A stretch of DNA of 64,000 bases from contig NZ_JARGDP010000006.1 in the NCBI RefSeq assembly GCF_029210395.1, positions 30,665 to 94,664 of the forward strand, read 5' to 3'. The DNA comes from Petrocella sp. FN5. Lineage in GTDB: Bacteria > Bacillota > Clostridia > Lachnospirales > Vallitaleaceae. Shown one piece after another: positions 16,204 through 25,843 of the stretch. The translations under genes were made by a program, and so were the position numbers. Positions within the stretch are counted from its first letter, which is position 1. Each line of letters begins with the position of its first letter. The notes beneath the pieces were generated by a model. That model was not told the DNA's origin. It saw nothing but the letters and a program-made list of their open reading frames with translations, and did no database searches.

Positions 16204-17388
16204 ATGAAAAAACTTTTATCATTAGCATTGGTTTTAGTCATCGTTCTTTCAACGTTCTTAACAGGATGTGCAGGCAATGATGCTGAACCAACAACACCAG
16301 ATGCAACAGAAACTGAGACTGAGACAGAAGCTTCAGGTGAAGCTGTAAGACTTGGTCTTCTTGCACCAACAAGTGGCGCACTTGCACCATATGGACAAGC
16401 GGTTAAGAACTCAGTGGAACTTGCCATTCAAGAGATTAACGCAGCTGGCGGCGTAAATGGCGCTGATGTGGAATTGTTCTTCTATGACAACGAAGGTGAC
16501 TCAACTAAGACCGTTAACCTATTTAACAAGTTGGTAGATGTTGATAAGATTGACGCTTTAATCGGCCCTGTTATCTCTACAACAACGCTTGCAGTGGCAC
16601 CGATTGCCAATGAGCTAGGCATTCCTATGATCTCACCAACAGCAACTAACAAAGATGTAACACCAGGTCTTGATTACGTGTTTAGAGCATGCTATATTGA
16701 CCCATACCAAGGTAGTGTAGTTGCAAAATTTGCAATGGAAAATCTTGAAGCAAAAACAGCAGCGGTATTTACCAATGTTGGTAGTGACTATTCAGATGGT
16801 TTAGCAAAAGCCTTTACTGAGACTTTTGAAGCAGGTGGTGGCACCATTACGGATGCAGAAGGTTATACAGATGCAGATAATGATTTCAGTGCAATCCTTA
16901 CTAAAGTTAAGGCCAATGCACCGGATGTAATCTTTGTACCCGACTATTTTAATATGGTTGGTGTTGTAGCTTCTCAAGTACGTGAGCTAGGTATTGAATC
17001 AGTATTACTTGGTGGTGACGGTTGGGATGGTATCCAAAACGATTTCGCAGCCGAAGTAGAAGGTTATTTCTTTGCAAATCACTATTCAACAACAGATCCA
17101 GATCCAATTGTACAAGACTTTATCGCATCTTATGAAGCACAATTTGGTGAAACACCAAACGCACTAGGCGCACTTGCTTATGACGCAACCAATGTTATGT
17201 TAGCAGCTATTATAGCAGCGGGTAGTACAGATGCAGAAGCAGTATTAGTAGCATTAAAAGCAACAGATATGCCGGCGGTATGTGGTTATATTACATTTGA
17301 TGAAAATGGTGACCCAATCAAAGACATATCCATTATAACTGTAAAAGATGGTAAGTTAGAGCTTGAGGCAAAAGTATCAGGCAACTAA
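16204..17388 (+). CDS. livJ: Branched-chain amino-acid ABC transporter, substrate-binding lipoprotein
   Basis: 394-residue extracellular solute receptor of the Peripla_BP_6 (LivJ) family. The start at 16204 gives a classic lipoprotein signal peptide: MKK, a hydrophobic stretch and lipobox LTGC with Cys22 to be lipidated. A Glu/Thr-rich linker (about 28-45) then joins the binding domain (RLGLLAPTSGALAPYGQA at its beginning). It delivers leucine, isoleucine, valine or a similar ligand to the LivHM permease. It is separated from livH by a terminator and a repeat element; receptor excess over permease is common for ABC importers. Confidence 0.93.
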   Translation: MKKLLSLALVLVIVLSTFLTGCAGNDAEPTTPDATETETETEASGEAVRLGLLAPTSGALAPYGQAVKNSVELAIQEINAAGGVNGADVELFFYDNEGDSTKTVNLFNKLVDVDKIDALIGPVISTTTLAVAPIANELGIPMISPTATNKDVTPGLDYVFRACYIDPYQGSVVAKFAMENLEAKTAAVFTNVGSDYSDGLAKAFTETFEAGGGTITDAEGYTDADNDFSAILTKVKANAPDVIFVPDYFNMVGVVASQVRELGIESVLLGGDGWDGIQNDFAAEVEGYFFANHYSTTDPDPIVQDFIASYEAQFGETPNALGALAYDATNVMLAAIIAAGSTDAEAVLVALKATDMPAVCGYITFDENGDPIKDISIITVKDGKLELEAKVSGN

Positions 17389-17420
17389 GTTTTAAGTTGA
17401 ATATTCAATAAACCAGTAAG

Positions 17421-17450
17421 ATAATAAGGGGGTTATCCCCTTATTATTTT
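17421..17450 (+). terminator. Terminator after livJ
   Basis: ATAATAAGGGG (17421-17431) and CCCCTTATTAT (17437-17447) form an 11-bp perfect stem with a 5-base loop and a short T-tail. It probably reduces transcription of livHMGF relative to livJ. Confidence 0.8.
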
Positions 17451-17499
17451 GCGTTACGGATGAATTCAACGGTTTAATGTACGAAACTGTTGGGTGCGT

Positions 17500-17645
17500 C
17501 CGCAAAAGCACTAATAAATAGGTTAAGGCGCCAAAACTATATAGTTGAACTTTCACATACAATATATAGTTATGAACGTATCAACGTAATCTATAGATTG
17601 TATGTGAACTAGAGAAACTTAGTTTTTTTATTAGCGACTTTGCGG
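17500..17645 (-). repeat. Dispersed palindromic repeat, full copy in reverse orientation, between livJ and livH
   Basis: Reverse-complemented, the core (17521-17627) matches the copy at 39945-40049 closely along its length: CTAAGTTTC, then TTCACATACAAT, GATTACGTTGATAC, TTCATAACTATATATT, GTGAAAGTTCAACTATATAG and TTTTGGCGCCTTAACC. It is flanked by a further inverted pair, CCGCAAAAGCACTAATAAA (17500-17518) and the complement of 17627-17645, not seen at other copies. The whole 146 bases could fold into one long hairpin. Confidence 0.8.
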
Positions 17646-17676
17646 CAGTACTCAAATCAACCTAGGAGGTGTGCTC

Positions 17677-18558
17677 ATGGCACAATTTATACAACAAGTT
17701 ATTAACGGTCTTAATGTGGGAAGTATATATGCCTTGATTGCTTTAGGCTATACCATGGTCTATGGTATTGTAAAGCTAATTAACTTTGCCCATGGCGACA
17801 TATTAATGATCGGTGCTTACTTTGGTTTTTTCGCATTAGCAACGTTCAACGTACCTTTTGGTCTGGCCTTGGTCGTCTCTATGATTCTATGTGCCTTGGT
17901 TGGTATGACTATAGACAGATTGGCTTATAAGCCTCTTAGAAATGCCCCAAGAATATCGGCTCTTATTACCGCCCTTGGTATGAGTATGCTTTTGCAAAAT
18001 CTATTCAGACTTCTTTTTGGTGCACAACCTAGAAGAATGCCGGCGGTCATTGCTTTAAAAAGAATTGAGATTGCACCGGGCATTGCTATTTCCAATCTTG
18101 CAATCATAACCATTCTATTATCTGTAGGACTTATGTTACTTTTGGAATTTATTGTCAAAAAAACAAAAACAGGAAAAGCCATGCGTGCTGTATCAGAAGA
18201 CAAATCAGCAGCTAAGTTAATGGGTGTTAACGTAGATAAAACCATTTCTATAACCTTTGCAATCGGTTCCGCACTTGGCGCCGTTGGTGGCTTATTATAT
18301 GCAATCAACTACTATCAAGTAGAGCCCTATATGGGTATGATGCCGGGCCTTAAGGCTTTTGTTGCAGCTGTATTAGGTGGCATCGGCGTTATACCGGGTG
18401 CGATGCTGGGTGGTTTTGTTATTGGGTTGATTGAGACCTTGACGAAGGGTTATGTATCGACCACATGGGCAGATGCTTTTGTGTTTGGTATCCTAATCAT
18501 TGTGTTAATTTTTAAACCTGCAGGCATCCTTGGAAAAAATACGAGAGAGAAAGTGTAG
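17677..18558 (+). CDS. livH: Branched-chain amino-acid ABC transporter permease LivH
   Basis: 293-residue integral membrane protein with about eight hydrophobic helices and the family N-terminus (QQVINGLNVGSIYALIALGYTMVYG, with NFAHGD soon after). The EAA-like cytoplasmic loop is around GKAMRAVSEDKSAAKLMGV (residues about 168-186). The ATG at 17677 is used because TAGGAGGT lies 6-7 bases upstream; a GTG at 17671 is too close to that site. Forms the membrane channel with LivM. Confidence 0.93.
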   Translation: MAQFIQQVINGLNVGSIYALIALGYTMVYGIVKLINFAHGDILMIGAYFGFFALATFNVPFGLALVVSMILCALVGMTIDRLAYKPLRNAPRISALITALGMSMLLQNLFRLLFGAQPRRMPAVIALKRIEIAPGIAISNLAIITILLSVGLMLLLEFIVKKTKTGKAMRAVSEDKSAAKLMGVNVDKTISITFAIGSALGAVGGLLYAINYYQVEPYMGMMPGLKAFVAAVLGGIGVIPGAMLGGFVIGLIETLTKGYVSTTWADAFVFGILIIVLIFKPAGILGKNTREKV

Positions 18559-18567
18559 GTAATCATC

Positions 18568-19542
18568 ATGGATAAAAAAGTCGTTTCAGGTTATTTGAAG
18601 AATATAACAGCCATTATGGTTGTTTACGCTATTGTTTTTTACTTGATTCAAATAAAGGTTATTAATAATTATTATAACGGTATCCTTATTCTAGCCGGTA
18701 TTTATATTATTGTTGCAGCCAGCTTAAATCTGGCAACAGGCTATTTGGGTCAGCTAGCCCTTGGTCATGCCGGCTTTATGGCTATTGGTGCATATACAGC
18801 AGCGCTATTTGCCATTGCGGTCGATTTACCAAAATATGTAGAATTGGTAGCCGGATTAATATTGGGTGGTCTGATGGCCGGAATTTTTGGTTTAATCATA
18901 GGTATTCCGGCTCTTAGGCTTCGCGGTGATTATCTAGGTATCGTCACCTTAGGGTTTGGTGAAATTATTCGTATCGCCTTGCTTAATCTGCCATTTACAG
19001 GTGGTGCTGCAGGCCTTAAAGGTATTCCAAGATACGTTAATTTCACGGAAATTTATTTTTTGGTGGTGGTGGTCATAGCGTTTTTATTCGCGTTTATACG
19101 TTCTAGACATGGTAGAGCCATCTTGTCCATCAAAGAGGATGAGATTGCAGCTGAGTCAGTAGGTATTCCCACCACATTCTATAAAGTGTATGGTTTTGTT
19201 GTTTCTGCATTTATTGCCGGTGTTGGTGGTGGTGCTTTAGGTTTTTATCAAAGAATACTGGATCCCAAAAAATTCAATTTTATGTTTTCTGTAGAATTTT
19301 TCATCATTGTTGTTTTAGGTGGTATGGGTAGTATAACCGGTACCATTATAGCGGCATTGGCCCTTGCATTCATTAATGAATTCTTATATTCTATCGATGA
19401 GCTTAGGTTGGTCTTTTACGCATTGACTTTAATCATACTTATGATTTTCAAACCAGATGGCCTACTTGGAAGAAAAGAATTTTCACTTATTAAGTTACTC
19501 AATCGATTCAGCAAAAAAACTAAAATAGAAAATGCGGACTAG
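18568..19542 (+). CDS. livM: Branched-chain amino-acid ABC transporter permease LivM
   Basis: 324-residue membrane protein. It has the LivM signature ATGYLGQLALGHAGFMAIGAYTAAL near residues 55-80, LRGDYLGIVTLGFGEIIRI near 120-138, and an EAA-like loop at GRAILSIKEDEIAAESVGI (about 187-205). It starts 9 bases after livH, so translation is likely coupled. Partner of LivH. Confidence 0.93.
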   Translation: MDKKVVSGYLKNITAIMVVYAIVFYLIQIKVINNYYNGILILAGIYIIVAASLNLATGYLGQLALGHAGFMAIGAYTAALFAIAVDLPKYVELVAGLILGGLMAGIFGLIIGIPALRLRGDYLGIVTLGFGEIIRIALLNLPFTGGAAGLKGIPRYVNFTEIYFLVVVVIAFLFAFIRSRHGRAILSIKEDEIAAESVGIPTTFYKVYGFVVSAFIAGVGGGALGFYQRILDPKKFNFMFSVEFFIIVVLGGMGSITGTIIAALALAFINEFLYSIDELRLVFYALTLIILMIFKPDGLLGRKEFSLIKLLNRFSKKTKIENAD

Positions 19543-19553
19543 GAGGTAATACC

Positions 19554-20312
19554 ATGAGTTTATTAAAGACGGAACATATAGGTATGACTTTTGGAGGACT
19601 TAAAGCCGTATCTGATTTTAGTATAGAAATAAAGGAAAATGAACTGGTGGGCCTTATTGGACCCAATGGTGCCGGAAAAACAACTATTTTTAATATGTTG
19701 ACCGGTGTTTACGCGCCTACAGAAGGTAAAGTATTACTTGGAGAAACAGTTGTTAACGGAAAAAAACCTTATCAGATTGTTAATCTAGGGCTTGGTAGAA
19801 CCTTTCAGAATATTCGCTTATTTAAAGGATTGACAGTTCTTGATAATATTAAGATTGCTTTTCATAAGGATATGAGTTATACCACTTTATCAGCTGTTTT
19901 TAGAGGAAAAAAATTCTGGAAAGAAGAAAAAGAGATTGAAATAAAGGCAAGAGAACTCCTTGGACTTTTCAATATGGAAGCGGATGCGGGGGCATTATCA
20001 AGTAATCTGCCTTATGGTAAGCAAAGAAAGCTTGAGATTTGTCGAGCGCTTGCTACCAACCCAAAACTATTGTTATTGGATGAGCCGGCTGCGGGTATGA
20101 ACCCACAAGAAACCAAGGAGCTGATGGAAACCATTGCCTTTATTCGAGAAAAGTTTAAAGTATCCATTCTTCTTATTGAACATGATATGAGCTTAGTTAT
20201 GGGTATATGTGAGAGAATTGTCGTCATAGATTATGGCAGGATGATTGCTGCCGGTACACCGGCTGAGATTAAATCCAATGAGAAAGTTATTGGTGCTTAT
20301 CTAGGTCAATAA
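19554..20312 (+). CDS. livG: Branched-chain amino-acid ABC transporter ATP-binding protein LivG
   Basis: 252-residue ABC ATPase with Walker A GPNGAGKTT near residue 36, Walker B LLLLDEPAAGMNP near 170, and switch His in EHDMSLVM. The signature motif is NLPYGKQRKLEIC, where LPYGKQR replaces the general LSGGQ; this variant is characteristic of LivG. The C-terminus with IKSNEKVIGAYLG is also typical of this family. An AGGAGG precedes the start. Confidence 0.94.
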   Translation: MSLLKTEHIGMTFGGLKAVSDFSIEIKENELVGLIGPNGAGKTTIFNMLTGVYAPTEGKVLLGETVVNGKKPYQIVNLGLGRTFQNIRLFKGLTVLDNIKIAFHKDMSYTTLSAVFRGKKFWKEEKEIEIKARELLGLFNMEADAGALSSNLPYGKQRKLEICRALATNPKLLLLDEPAAGMNPQETKELMETIAFIREKFKVSILLIEHDMSLVMGICERIVVIDYGRMIAAGTPAEIKSNEKVIGAYLGQ

Positions 20313-20327
20313 AAGGAAGGTGACAAA

Positions 20328-21029
20328 ATGTTAAAAGTAGAAAATCTGAATGTATACTATGGTGCGATTCACGCTCTTAAGGGTTTGTCCTTTGAAGTTA
20401 ACAAAGGTGAGATTGTTACATTAATTGGTGCCAATGGAGCCGGAAAAACAACGACGTTACATACAGTTTCGGGACTTCTAAAGCCTACTGAAGGTAGTAT
20501 CAGTCTTATGGATAAGACGATTACCGGCGTTGAAGCCCATAAGATTCTAGGTATGGGTATGGCACAAGTGCCGGAAGGTCGACGTGTTTTTGCAAAAATG
20601 ACCGTTCAGGAAAATCTTGAGATGGGTGCATTTTTAAGAACAGACAAAGCTGAGATTGAAGAAAGTTATGAGAACATCTATAGGAAATTCCCAAGACTTA
20701 AAGAACGTCGTAAACAGCTTGCAGGTACCATGTCAGGTGGCGAACAACAGATGTTGGCTATGGGACGTGCTTTAATGAGTAAGCCGGATATCTTACTTAT
20801 GGATGAACCATCCATGGGGCTTGCGCCCATATTGGTGAAAGAGATTTTTGACACCATTGTAGAAGTTAATAAACAAGGTGTTACAGTTTTGTTGGTTGAG
20901 CAAAATGCTCATATGGCTTTGTCCATCGCAGATAGGGCTTATGTTCTTGAAACCGGTAAAATTGTTCTTGAAGGTAACGCAAAAGAACTGCTGGACCATG
21001 AGGATGTAAAAAAAGCATATCTTGGATAG
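20328..21029 (+). CDS. livF: Branched-chain amino-acid ABC transporter ATP-binding protein LivF
   Basis: 233-residue ABC ATPase with Walker A GANGAGKTT near residue 36, the LivF-type segment AQVPEGRRVFAKMTVQENL, signature TMSGGEQQMLAMGRAL, Walker B ILLMDEPSMGLAP and VEQNAHMAL in the switch region. The C-terminal KKAYLG is typical. Fifteen bases separate it from livG. No terminator follows at once; a minimal repeat copy (21105-21148) lies downstream. Confidence 0.94.
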   Translation: MLKVENLNVYYGAIHALKGLSFEVNKGEIVTLIGANGAGKTTTLHTVSGLLKPTEGSISLMDKTITGVEAHKILGMGMAQVPEGRRVFAKMTVQENLEMGAFLRTDKAEIEESYENIYRKFPRLKERRKQLAGTMSGGEQQMLAMGRALMSKPDILLMDEPSMGLAPILVKEIFDTIVEVNKQGVTVLLVEQNAHMALSIADRAYVLETGKIVLEGNAKELLDHEDVKKAYLG

Positions 21030-21104
21030 TAGACAGATAGTATATTTTGAATTCTAATGGTTTTTTAATGGTAATACCTACCTAGTCAGCTATAATATAG
21101 ATAG

Positions 21105-21148
21105 ATGGTTAAAAGGTCAAAACCATATAGTTTTGATATCTTAATCAT
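21105..21148 (+). repeat. Minimal copy of the dispersed repeat (terminal repeats only)
   Basis: ATGGTTAAAAGGTCAAAAC (left end) is followed at once by ATATAG and TTTTGATATCTTAATCAT (right end). The inner palindrome present in longer copies is absent, so the two terminal inverted repeats abut. Leftward, the left end gives TTGACC-17-TATTAT. The rest of the 241-base gap to the LiaF-like gene shows no clear element. Confidence 0.7.
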
Positions 21149-21270
21149 AGATAATTAACTCAACTTTCCCTGAGGCGATCCAAATTTCAGCTACCTAGTT
21201 GGCCGGAAGCCGCAAAGAGATCCTACAGTGGGAATTGAGCAATGTATGAGTTGATATTGGAGGAAATGCT

Positions 21271-21951
21271 ATGAATAAGAGAACGGTAATTGGTATCCTG
21301 ATTCTTTCCGTAGGTTTACTGGCTTTGGCAGGAAGCCTTGGCTATGTTAAAATAGATGGTCTTGTTAGGACATTTTGGCCTATTTTGCTTATTGCAATTG
21401 GATTGATTAATCTGGTAGAACAACCCAAAAACTTTGTATTTAGTGGTATTATGGCTATTGTAGGAACCATATTTTTACTTAGAAATCTTGGGTTTGAGTA
21501 CTTTGAACATTTACGGTTTTGGGATTTGATATGGCCGCTTGTCATTATATTGTTGGGCCTATGGATTCTGACTTCAAAAGGACCTAGAGGTATGTTTGGA
21601 AGAAACCAAGTAAGTGAGGATATGGTGGAAAATGTTGTACTATTTTCCGGTGCGGAGACCATCAATCTATCCCAGAATTTTAAAGGCGGTAATATTTTTG
21701 CCATGTTCGGTGGTGTTGATCTCGACCTTCGAGGTGCTAAGATTATTGAAGTACCTGCAAAAATGGATATTTTCGTTGCTTTTGGTGGCGTGGATATTAA
21801 AGTCCCTGAAGAATGGAAAGTTATGGTTACAGGCATACCTTTATTTGGAGGGTGGGGAAATAAGACGAGACTGTCTAAGGATCCGAACAGAGAGATTGAT
21901 TTGGTTATTAATGGTTTTGCCTTATTTGGTGGATTCGACATTAAGAATTAG
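21271..21951 (+). CDS. LiaF-like membrane protein (LiaI/LiaF transmembrane plus cell-wall-active antibiotic response domain)
   Basis: 226 residues. Residues 1-110 contain about four membrane helices with the PILLIAIGLINL and WPLVIILLGLWIL repeats of the LiaF-TM family. Residues about 125-226 are a soluble beta-strand domain with repeated FGGVD/FGG motifs (IFAMFGGVDLDL, VAFGGVDIKV, ALFGGFDIKN). LiaF homologues inhibit LiaRS-type envelope-stress two-component systems; no liaRS genes adjoin here, so that role is inferred from the family. A GGAGG precedes the ATG. Confidence 0.82.
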   Translation: MNKRTVIGILILSVGLLALAGSLGYVKIDGLVRTFWPILLIAIGLINLVEQPKNFVFSGIMAIVGTIFLLRNLGFEYFEHLRFWDLIWPLVIILLGLWILTSKGPRGMFGRNQVSEDMVENVVLFSGAETINLSQNFKGGNIFAMFGGVDLDLRGAKIIEVPAKMDIFVAFGGVDIKVPEEWKVMVTGIPLFGGWGNKTRLSKDPNREIDLVINGFALFGGFDIKN

Positions 21952-21997
21952 AGGCCCGATGAAAACCCTTCCACAGCCCGTATGACTGCCTTAAATT

Positions 21998-22046
21998 AAA
22001 AACGAGCTTTACTGTTGACTAAAGTCTTACAGTAAAGCTCGTTTTT
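21998..22046. terminator. Bidirectional intrinsic terminator
   Basis: An 18-bp perfect stem (AAAAACGAGCTTTACTGT and its complement at 22029-22046) with a 13-base loop gives T-runs on both strands. It separates the convergent LiaF-like and CBS-ACT genes. Confidence 0.93.
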
Positions 22047-22063
22047 ATATTTAATGCAAATAG

Positions 22064-22717
22064 TTACTCATTTAGGTTTTGGCGGACACTGAGTATCTCG
22101 TATCCGGATGCTTCGAGGGCTTTGATTAGTGTCTCGGTTTCTGTTGAAGCAAGACGGATAATGATTTCTCCAGCATCATCACTGCCGATGTGATCGTAAT
22201 TGGCTACATGAGCGATATTAATGTTGAAGTCTTTTATTATACCGGTGATATCTGCTAATATACCGGTCTCATCTTTTGCTTTGATGGAGACCCGAGTGCC
22301 AATTTCACCGACGCCGGTTAACTCGAGATAGGATTTAAGTATATCGGTGCGGGTTATAATACCTACCAATTTTTTTCCTTCTGTAATAGGAAGGGAATCA
22401 ACACCACTGTTTATTAAAAGTTGTGCCGCATCCTCCATGAGCATGTCCGGTGTGCCGGTAGGCATATCTTTAATCATGATGTCTTTGACTTTGGTTTTGC
22501 TGAGTAAATAATTAAGTTCATACATACTAAGTGTTGTGGCTTTTGAAGGACTTACTTCTGAAAGAAGCTGCTCGGTGACACAACCAACAAGTTGACCGTT
22601 ATCAATAACCGGCAATTGTTTGCATCCTTTTTCAATCATCAGTTGAAAAGCTAAATCGATTGAAGCATCCTTGAAAACAGTTACAACATCAGTAGTCATT
22701 TGGTTTTTTACATACAT
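22064..22717 (-). CDS. CBS domain pair plus ACT domain protein (AcuB-like)
   Basis: 217 residues from the ATG at 22717, which has GGAGG 6-8 bases upstream. Residues about 1-60 and 80-135 are a tandem CBS (Bateman) module (MTTDVVTVFKDASIDLAF..., KDIMIKDMPTGTPDMLMEDA...) and residues about 145-217 are an ACT domain (VSIKAKDETGILADITGIIKDF). The family binds adenine nucleotides in the CBS module and small ligands such as amino acids in the ACT domain. The regulated target is unknown. AcuB of Bacillus has the same architecture, but no acu genes are nearby. Confidence 0.82.
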   Translation of the reverse strand: MYVKNQMTTDVVTVFKDASIDLAFQLMIEKGCKQLPVIDNGQLVGCVTEQLLSEVSPSKATTLSMYELNYLLSKTKVKDIMIKDMPTGTPDMLMEDAAQLLINSGVDSLPITEGKKLVGIITRTDILKSYLELTGVGEIGTRVSIKAKDETGILADITGIIKDFNINIAHVANYDHIGSDDAGEIIIRLASTETETLIKALEASGYEILSVRQNLNE

Positions 22718-22920
22718 AAAAACACCTCCAGTGAATGATTTATTACTTAGACTTATTATATCATATAATGGGCTTGAAAGCACCAGTTGCTCTGTAGAAC
22801 CTATGTCTGGGGAATGCTCCAAAGCGGAAAAATCCTTGTCTCTTTGTAATAGTAGAACGTTTCTTGAGTAGTAAAAAAATACAAAAGAGTTATAAAATTA
22901 TTGTCTTCATGGGGTTGAAC

Positions 22921-22949
22921 TTGTTTTTTATGAAGAAATAGTTTATAAT
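22921..22949 (+). promoter_or_regulatory. Promoter of the DUF1858 gene (TTGTTT-17-TATAAT)
   Basis: TATAAT (22944-22949) is preceded by TTGTTT (22921-22926) with a 17-base spacer, 55 bases before the start codon. The -35 is weak (4 of 6). Confidence 0.5.
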
Positions 22950-23004
22950 AGCTTATGTTATATGATAATAAAAATCATTAAAATAGATATAAAGGAGGTA
23001 AGTC

Positions 23005-23208
23005 ATGGCTCAAATTACAAGAGATATGATTATTGGCGATATTATTCGTGTTGATCAAGGTGTCATTCCTATTCTTATGGAAGCAGGTATGCACTGTGTT
23101 GGATGCCCATCTTCACAAGGTGAATCCCTTGAAGAAGCATGTATGGTTCATGGTATGGATGTCGATATATTGACAGATAACATTAACACATACTTAAAAA
23201 GCCTATAA
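23005..23208 (+). CDS. DUF1858 domain-containing protein
   Basis: 67-residue single-domain protein of the DUF1858 family. Its core is the pattern [22 protein letters not shown], with three conserved cysteines. The same domain occurs alone or fused to redox and Fe-S proteins in anaerobes, where a redox or metal role is suspected. It is monocistronic, with a strong AAAGGAGG site and its own terminator. The function is not established. Confidence 0.85.
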   Translation: MAQITRDMIIGDIIRVDQGVIPILMEAGMHCVGCPSSQGESLEEACMVHGMDVDILTDNINTYLKSL

Positions 23209-23221
23209 TTAAAAAACATAG

Positions 23222-23252
23222 AAAAAGCTGTCATGTATATGACAGCTTTTTT
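23222..23252. terminator. Bidirectional terminator after the DUF1858 gene
   Basis: AAAAAGCTGTCAT and ATGACAGCTTTTTT form a 13-bp perfect stem with a 4-base loop and T6 tail. It also ends the convergent mecA transcript. Confidence 0.92.
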
Positions 23253-23266
23253 GCGTAAAATATTAT

Positions 23267-23956
23267 TTATAGATTGCTTAAGACGTTGATTGCTTGTGTT
23301 TTAATAACGATGTCATAATGCTCATCATAAAAATCCAGTTTTGATTTTCTACAATGTATGGCCTCACCATACTCTGATAAGATACCTCGGATAACTTTAC
23401 AATCCGATTTATGTAGACCTTCTGACTGCATACTGAAGATATATTTTTGTGGTGAATCGGTTTTGTAAACGCGGCTTTGATCAAAAGGATACTTAAGTAA
23501 AAATCTGCTTGCAGTTGTTAAATCATCCAATGTGTCAAATCCATATACAAAAAATGCAGCTATTTTCTCATCTTCTATGGAAGGTTCTTTATGATGTTCT
23601 TCAGGATGTACCACTTCGTGGGCGGTTTGTTCAGTAGGTTCTTCTTTTTTCTTAAAGGTACGAGCGCTTGGAATGGACAATCCTGAATATTTATCGTCTA
23701 ATTCATCTGGGTTATCGACTTTTGTAATAATCAACATAATGCCTTCGGATGATAGAGGGACCGCTTCGATCATCAGGGGTGTGGTACCTGACTCGAAGCC
23801 AAACTCAAAGGAAGCTTTTTGCATCATGTCTTTGAAGAGTTCCTGAGCTTTTTCCGAACCATATGCGAGTTCGTTGACATTAATGTGTCTGTTTAAGAGT
23901 TCTTCCTTATCGAGTACACATTTTATTTGATTGCTACTTATTTTTTCAATTCTCAT
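23267..23956 (-). CDS. mecA: Adaptor protein MecA
   Basis: 229 residues: an N-terminal substrate-recognition domain (1-85, MRIEKISSNQIKCVLDKEEL is the typical start), a charged Glu/His-rich linker (about 105-130), and a C-terminal domain that docks on ClpC (from about 133). MecA brings unfolded proteins and specific regulators to ClpCP for degradation. No competence genes are nearby. It is monocistronic with its own promoter at 24067-24039. Confidence 0.88.
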   Translation of the reverse strand: MRIEKISSNQIKCVLDKEELLNRHINVNELAYGSEKAQELFKDMMQKASFEFGFESGTTPLMIEAVPLSSEGIMLIITKVDNPDELDDKYSGLSIPSARTFKKKEEPTEQTAHEVVHPEEHHKEPSIEDEKIAAFFVYGFDTLDDLTTASRFLLKYPFDQSRVYKTDSPQKYIFSMQSEGLHKSDCKVIRGILSEYGEAIHCRKSKLDFYDEHYDIVIKTQAINVLSNL

Positions 23957-24038
23957 ATCATCACTTCCTTCTCGAAGGCAACAAATTCGGGTCAGTTACA
24001 TTCACTACATAGAAAGCAATTCAGCATCTTATACTTAT

Positions 24039-24067
24039 ATTATACGATAAAAGTATAGAAAAAGCAA
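24039..24067 (-). promoter_or_regulatory. mecA promoter (TTGCTT-17-TATAAT)
   Basis: Reading the minus strand, TTGCTT (24067-24062) and TATAAT (24044-24039) are spaced by 17 bases, about 85 bases before the mecA ATG. Confidence 0.65.
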
Positions 24068-24109
24068 AGCCGAATGTTTTCTTCAAAAACTCAAAAAATG
24101 TTCGAAAAC
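24066..24109. promoter_or_regulatory. PurBox-like inverted pair upstream of purA
   Basis: AAAGCCGAATGTT (24066-24078) and, on the opposite strand, GTTTTCGAACATT (24109-24097) resemble the Bacillus PurR box AWWWCCGAACWWT (10/13 and 11/13 by eye). They are inverted and 18 bases apart, close to the usual 16-17. A weak promoter, TTGATT-17-TACTAT (24112-24140), follows directly. Bacillus-type PurR is not typical of Clostridia, so this is weak. The rest of 24141-24424 holds a repeat copy and no recognised riboswitch. Confidence 0.25.
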
Positions 24110-24283
24110 AGTTGATTTATGCCTATAAATCTGATACTATTTGTTAGGGTTGCTTTTGGCAGCTAACTTGCTGTGTAGTTGTGGTATAATTATTATCGGA
24201 CATAAGGACTATGATGGCAAGAGAAATATTAAGGATTCATTGAAAATTAACACTTTAGTCATCTTATAGATATAAATACTAAT

Positions 24284-24352
24284 ATGGTTAAAGGGCTAAA
24301 ACGAAGTTTTACTAAATTCACATACAATATATAGTTTTGACATCCTAACCAT
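24284..24352 (+). repeat. Dispersed palindromic repeat, internally deleted copy upstream of purA
   Basis: It begins ATGGTTAAAGGGCTAAAAC, continues with the left arm (AGTTTTACTAAATTCACATA, CAATATATAG) and jumps directly to the right terminal repeat TTTTGACATCCTAACCAT. The centre and right arm of the full copy are missing. The outer 19 bases at each end form an imperfect inverted repeat. It lies 72 bases before the purA start. Confidence 0.8.
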
Positions 24353-24403
24353 TAATATAAATGTATTAAGGATATATTGTTTGAACAAAATAAATGTGAT
24401 TGA

Positions 24404-25699
<1,296 letters not shown>

Positions 25700-25704
25700 T
25701 GATG

Positions 25705-25734
25705 AGGCTGCCTATAGGCAGCCTTGTTTGTTAT
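25705..25734 (+). terminator. purA terminator
   Basis: AGGCTGCC / GGCAGCCT form an 8-bp stem with a TATA loop directly after the purA stop, followed by TGTTTGTTATT. Confidence 0.85.
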
Positions 25735-25762
25735 TGCACTCCAAACACAACTGACGTATAAT
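25734..25762 (+). promoter_or_regulatory. pth promoter (TTGCAC-17-TATAAT)
   Basis: TTGCAC (25734-25739) and TATAAT (25757-25762) with a 17-base spacer, 82 bases before pth. Confidence 0.65.
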
Positions 25763-25843
25763 GGAATCATGATTAAGGGGATAATTTTATATCCTTTGCC
25801 CCTCTAATCATAGCAGAATATGTAAGAATGAAAGAGGTATAAG

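Noticed and set aside
21342..21941. A 199-codon minus-strand ORF inside the LiaF-like gene
   Set aside because: It is fully antisense to a gene with clear homology, signal and ribosome binding site, and has no recognisable domain.
24141..24283. A purine riboswitch in the purA leader
   Set aside because: The conserved core residues of the guanine/adenine aptamer are not present.
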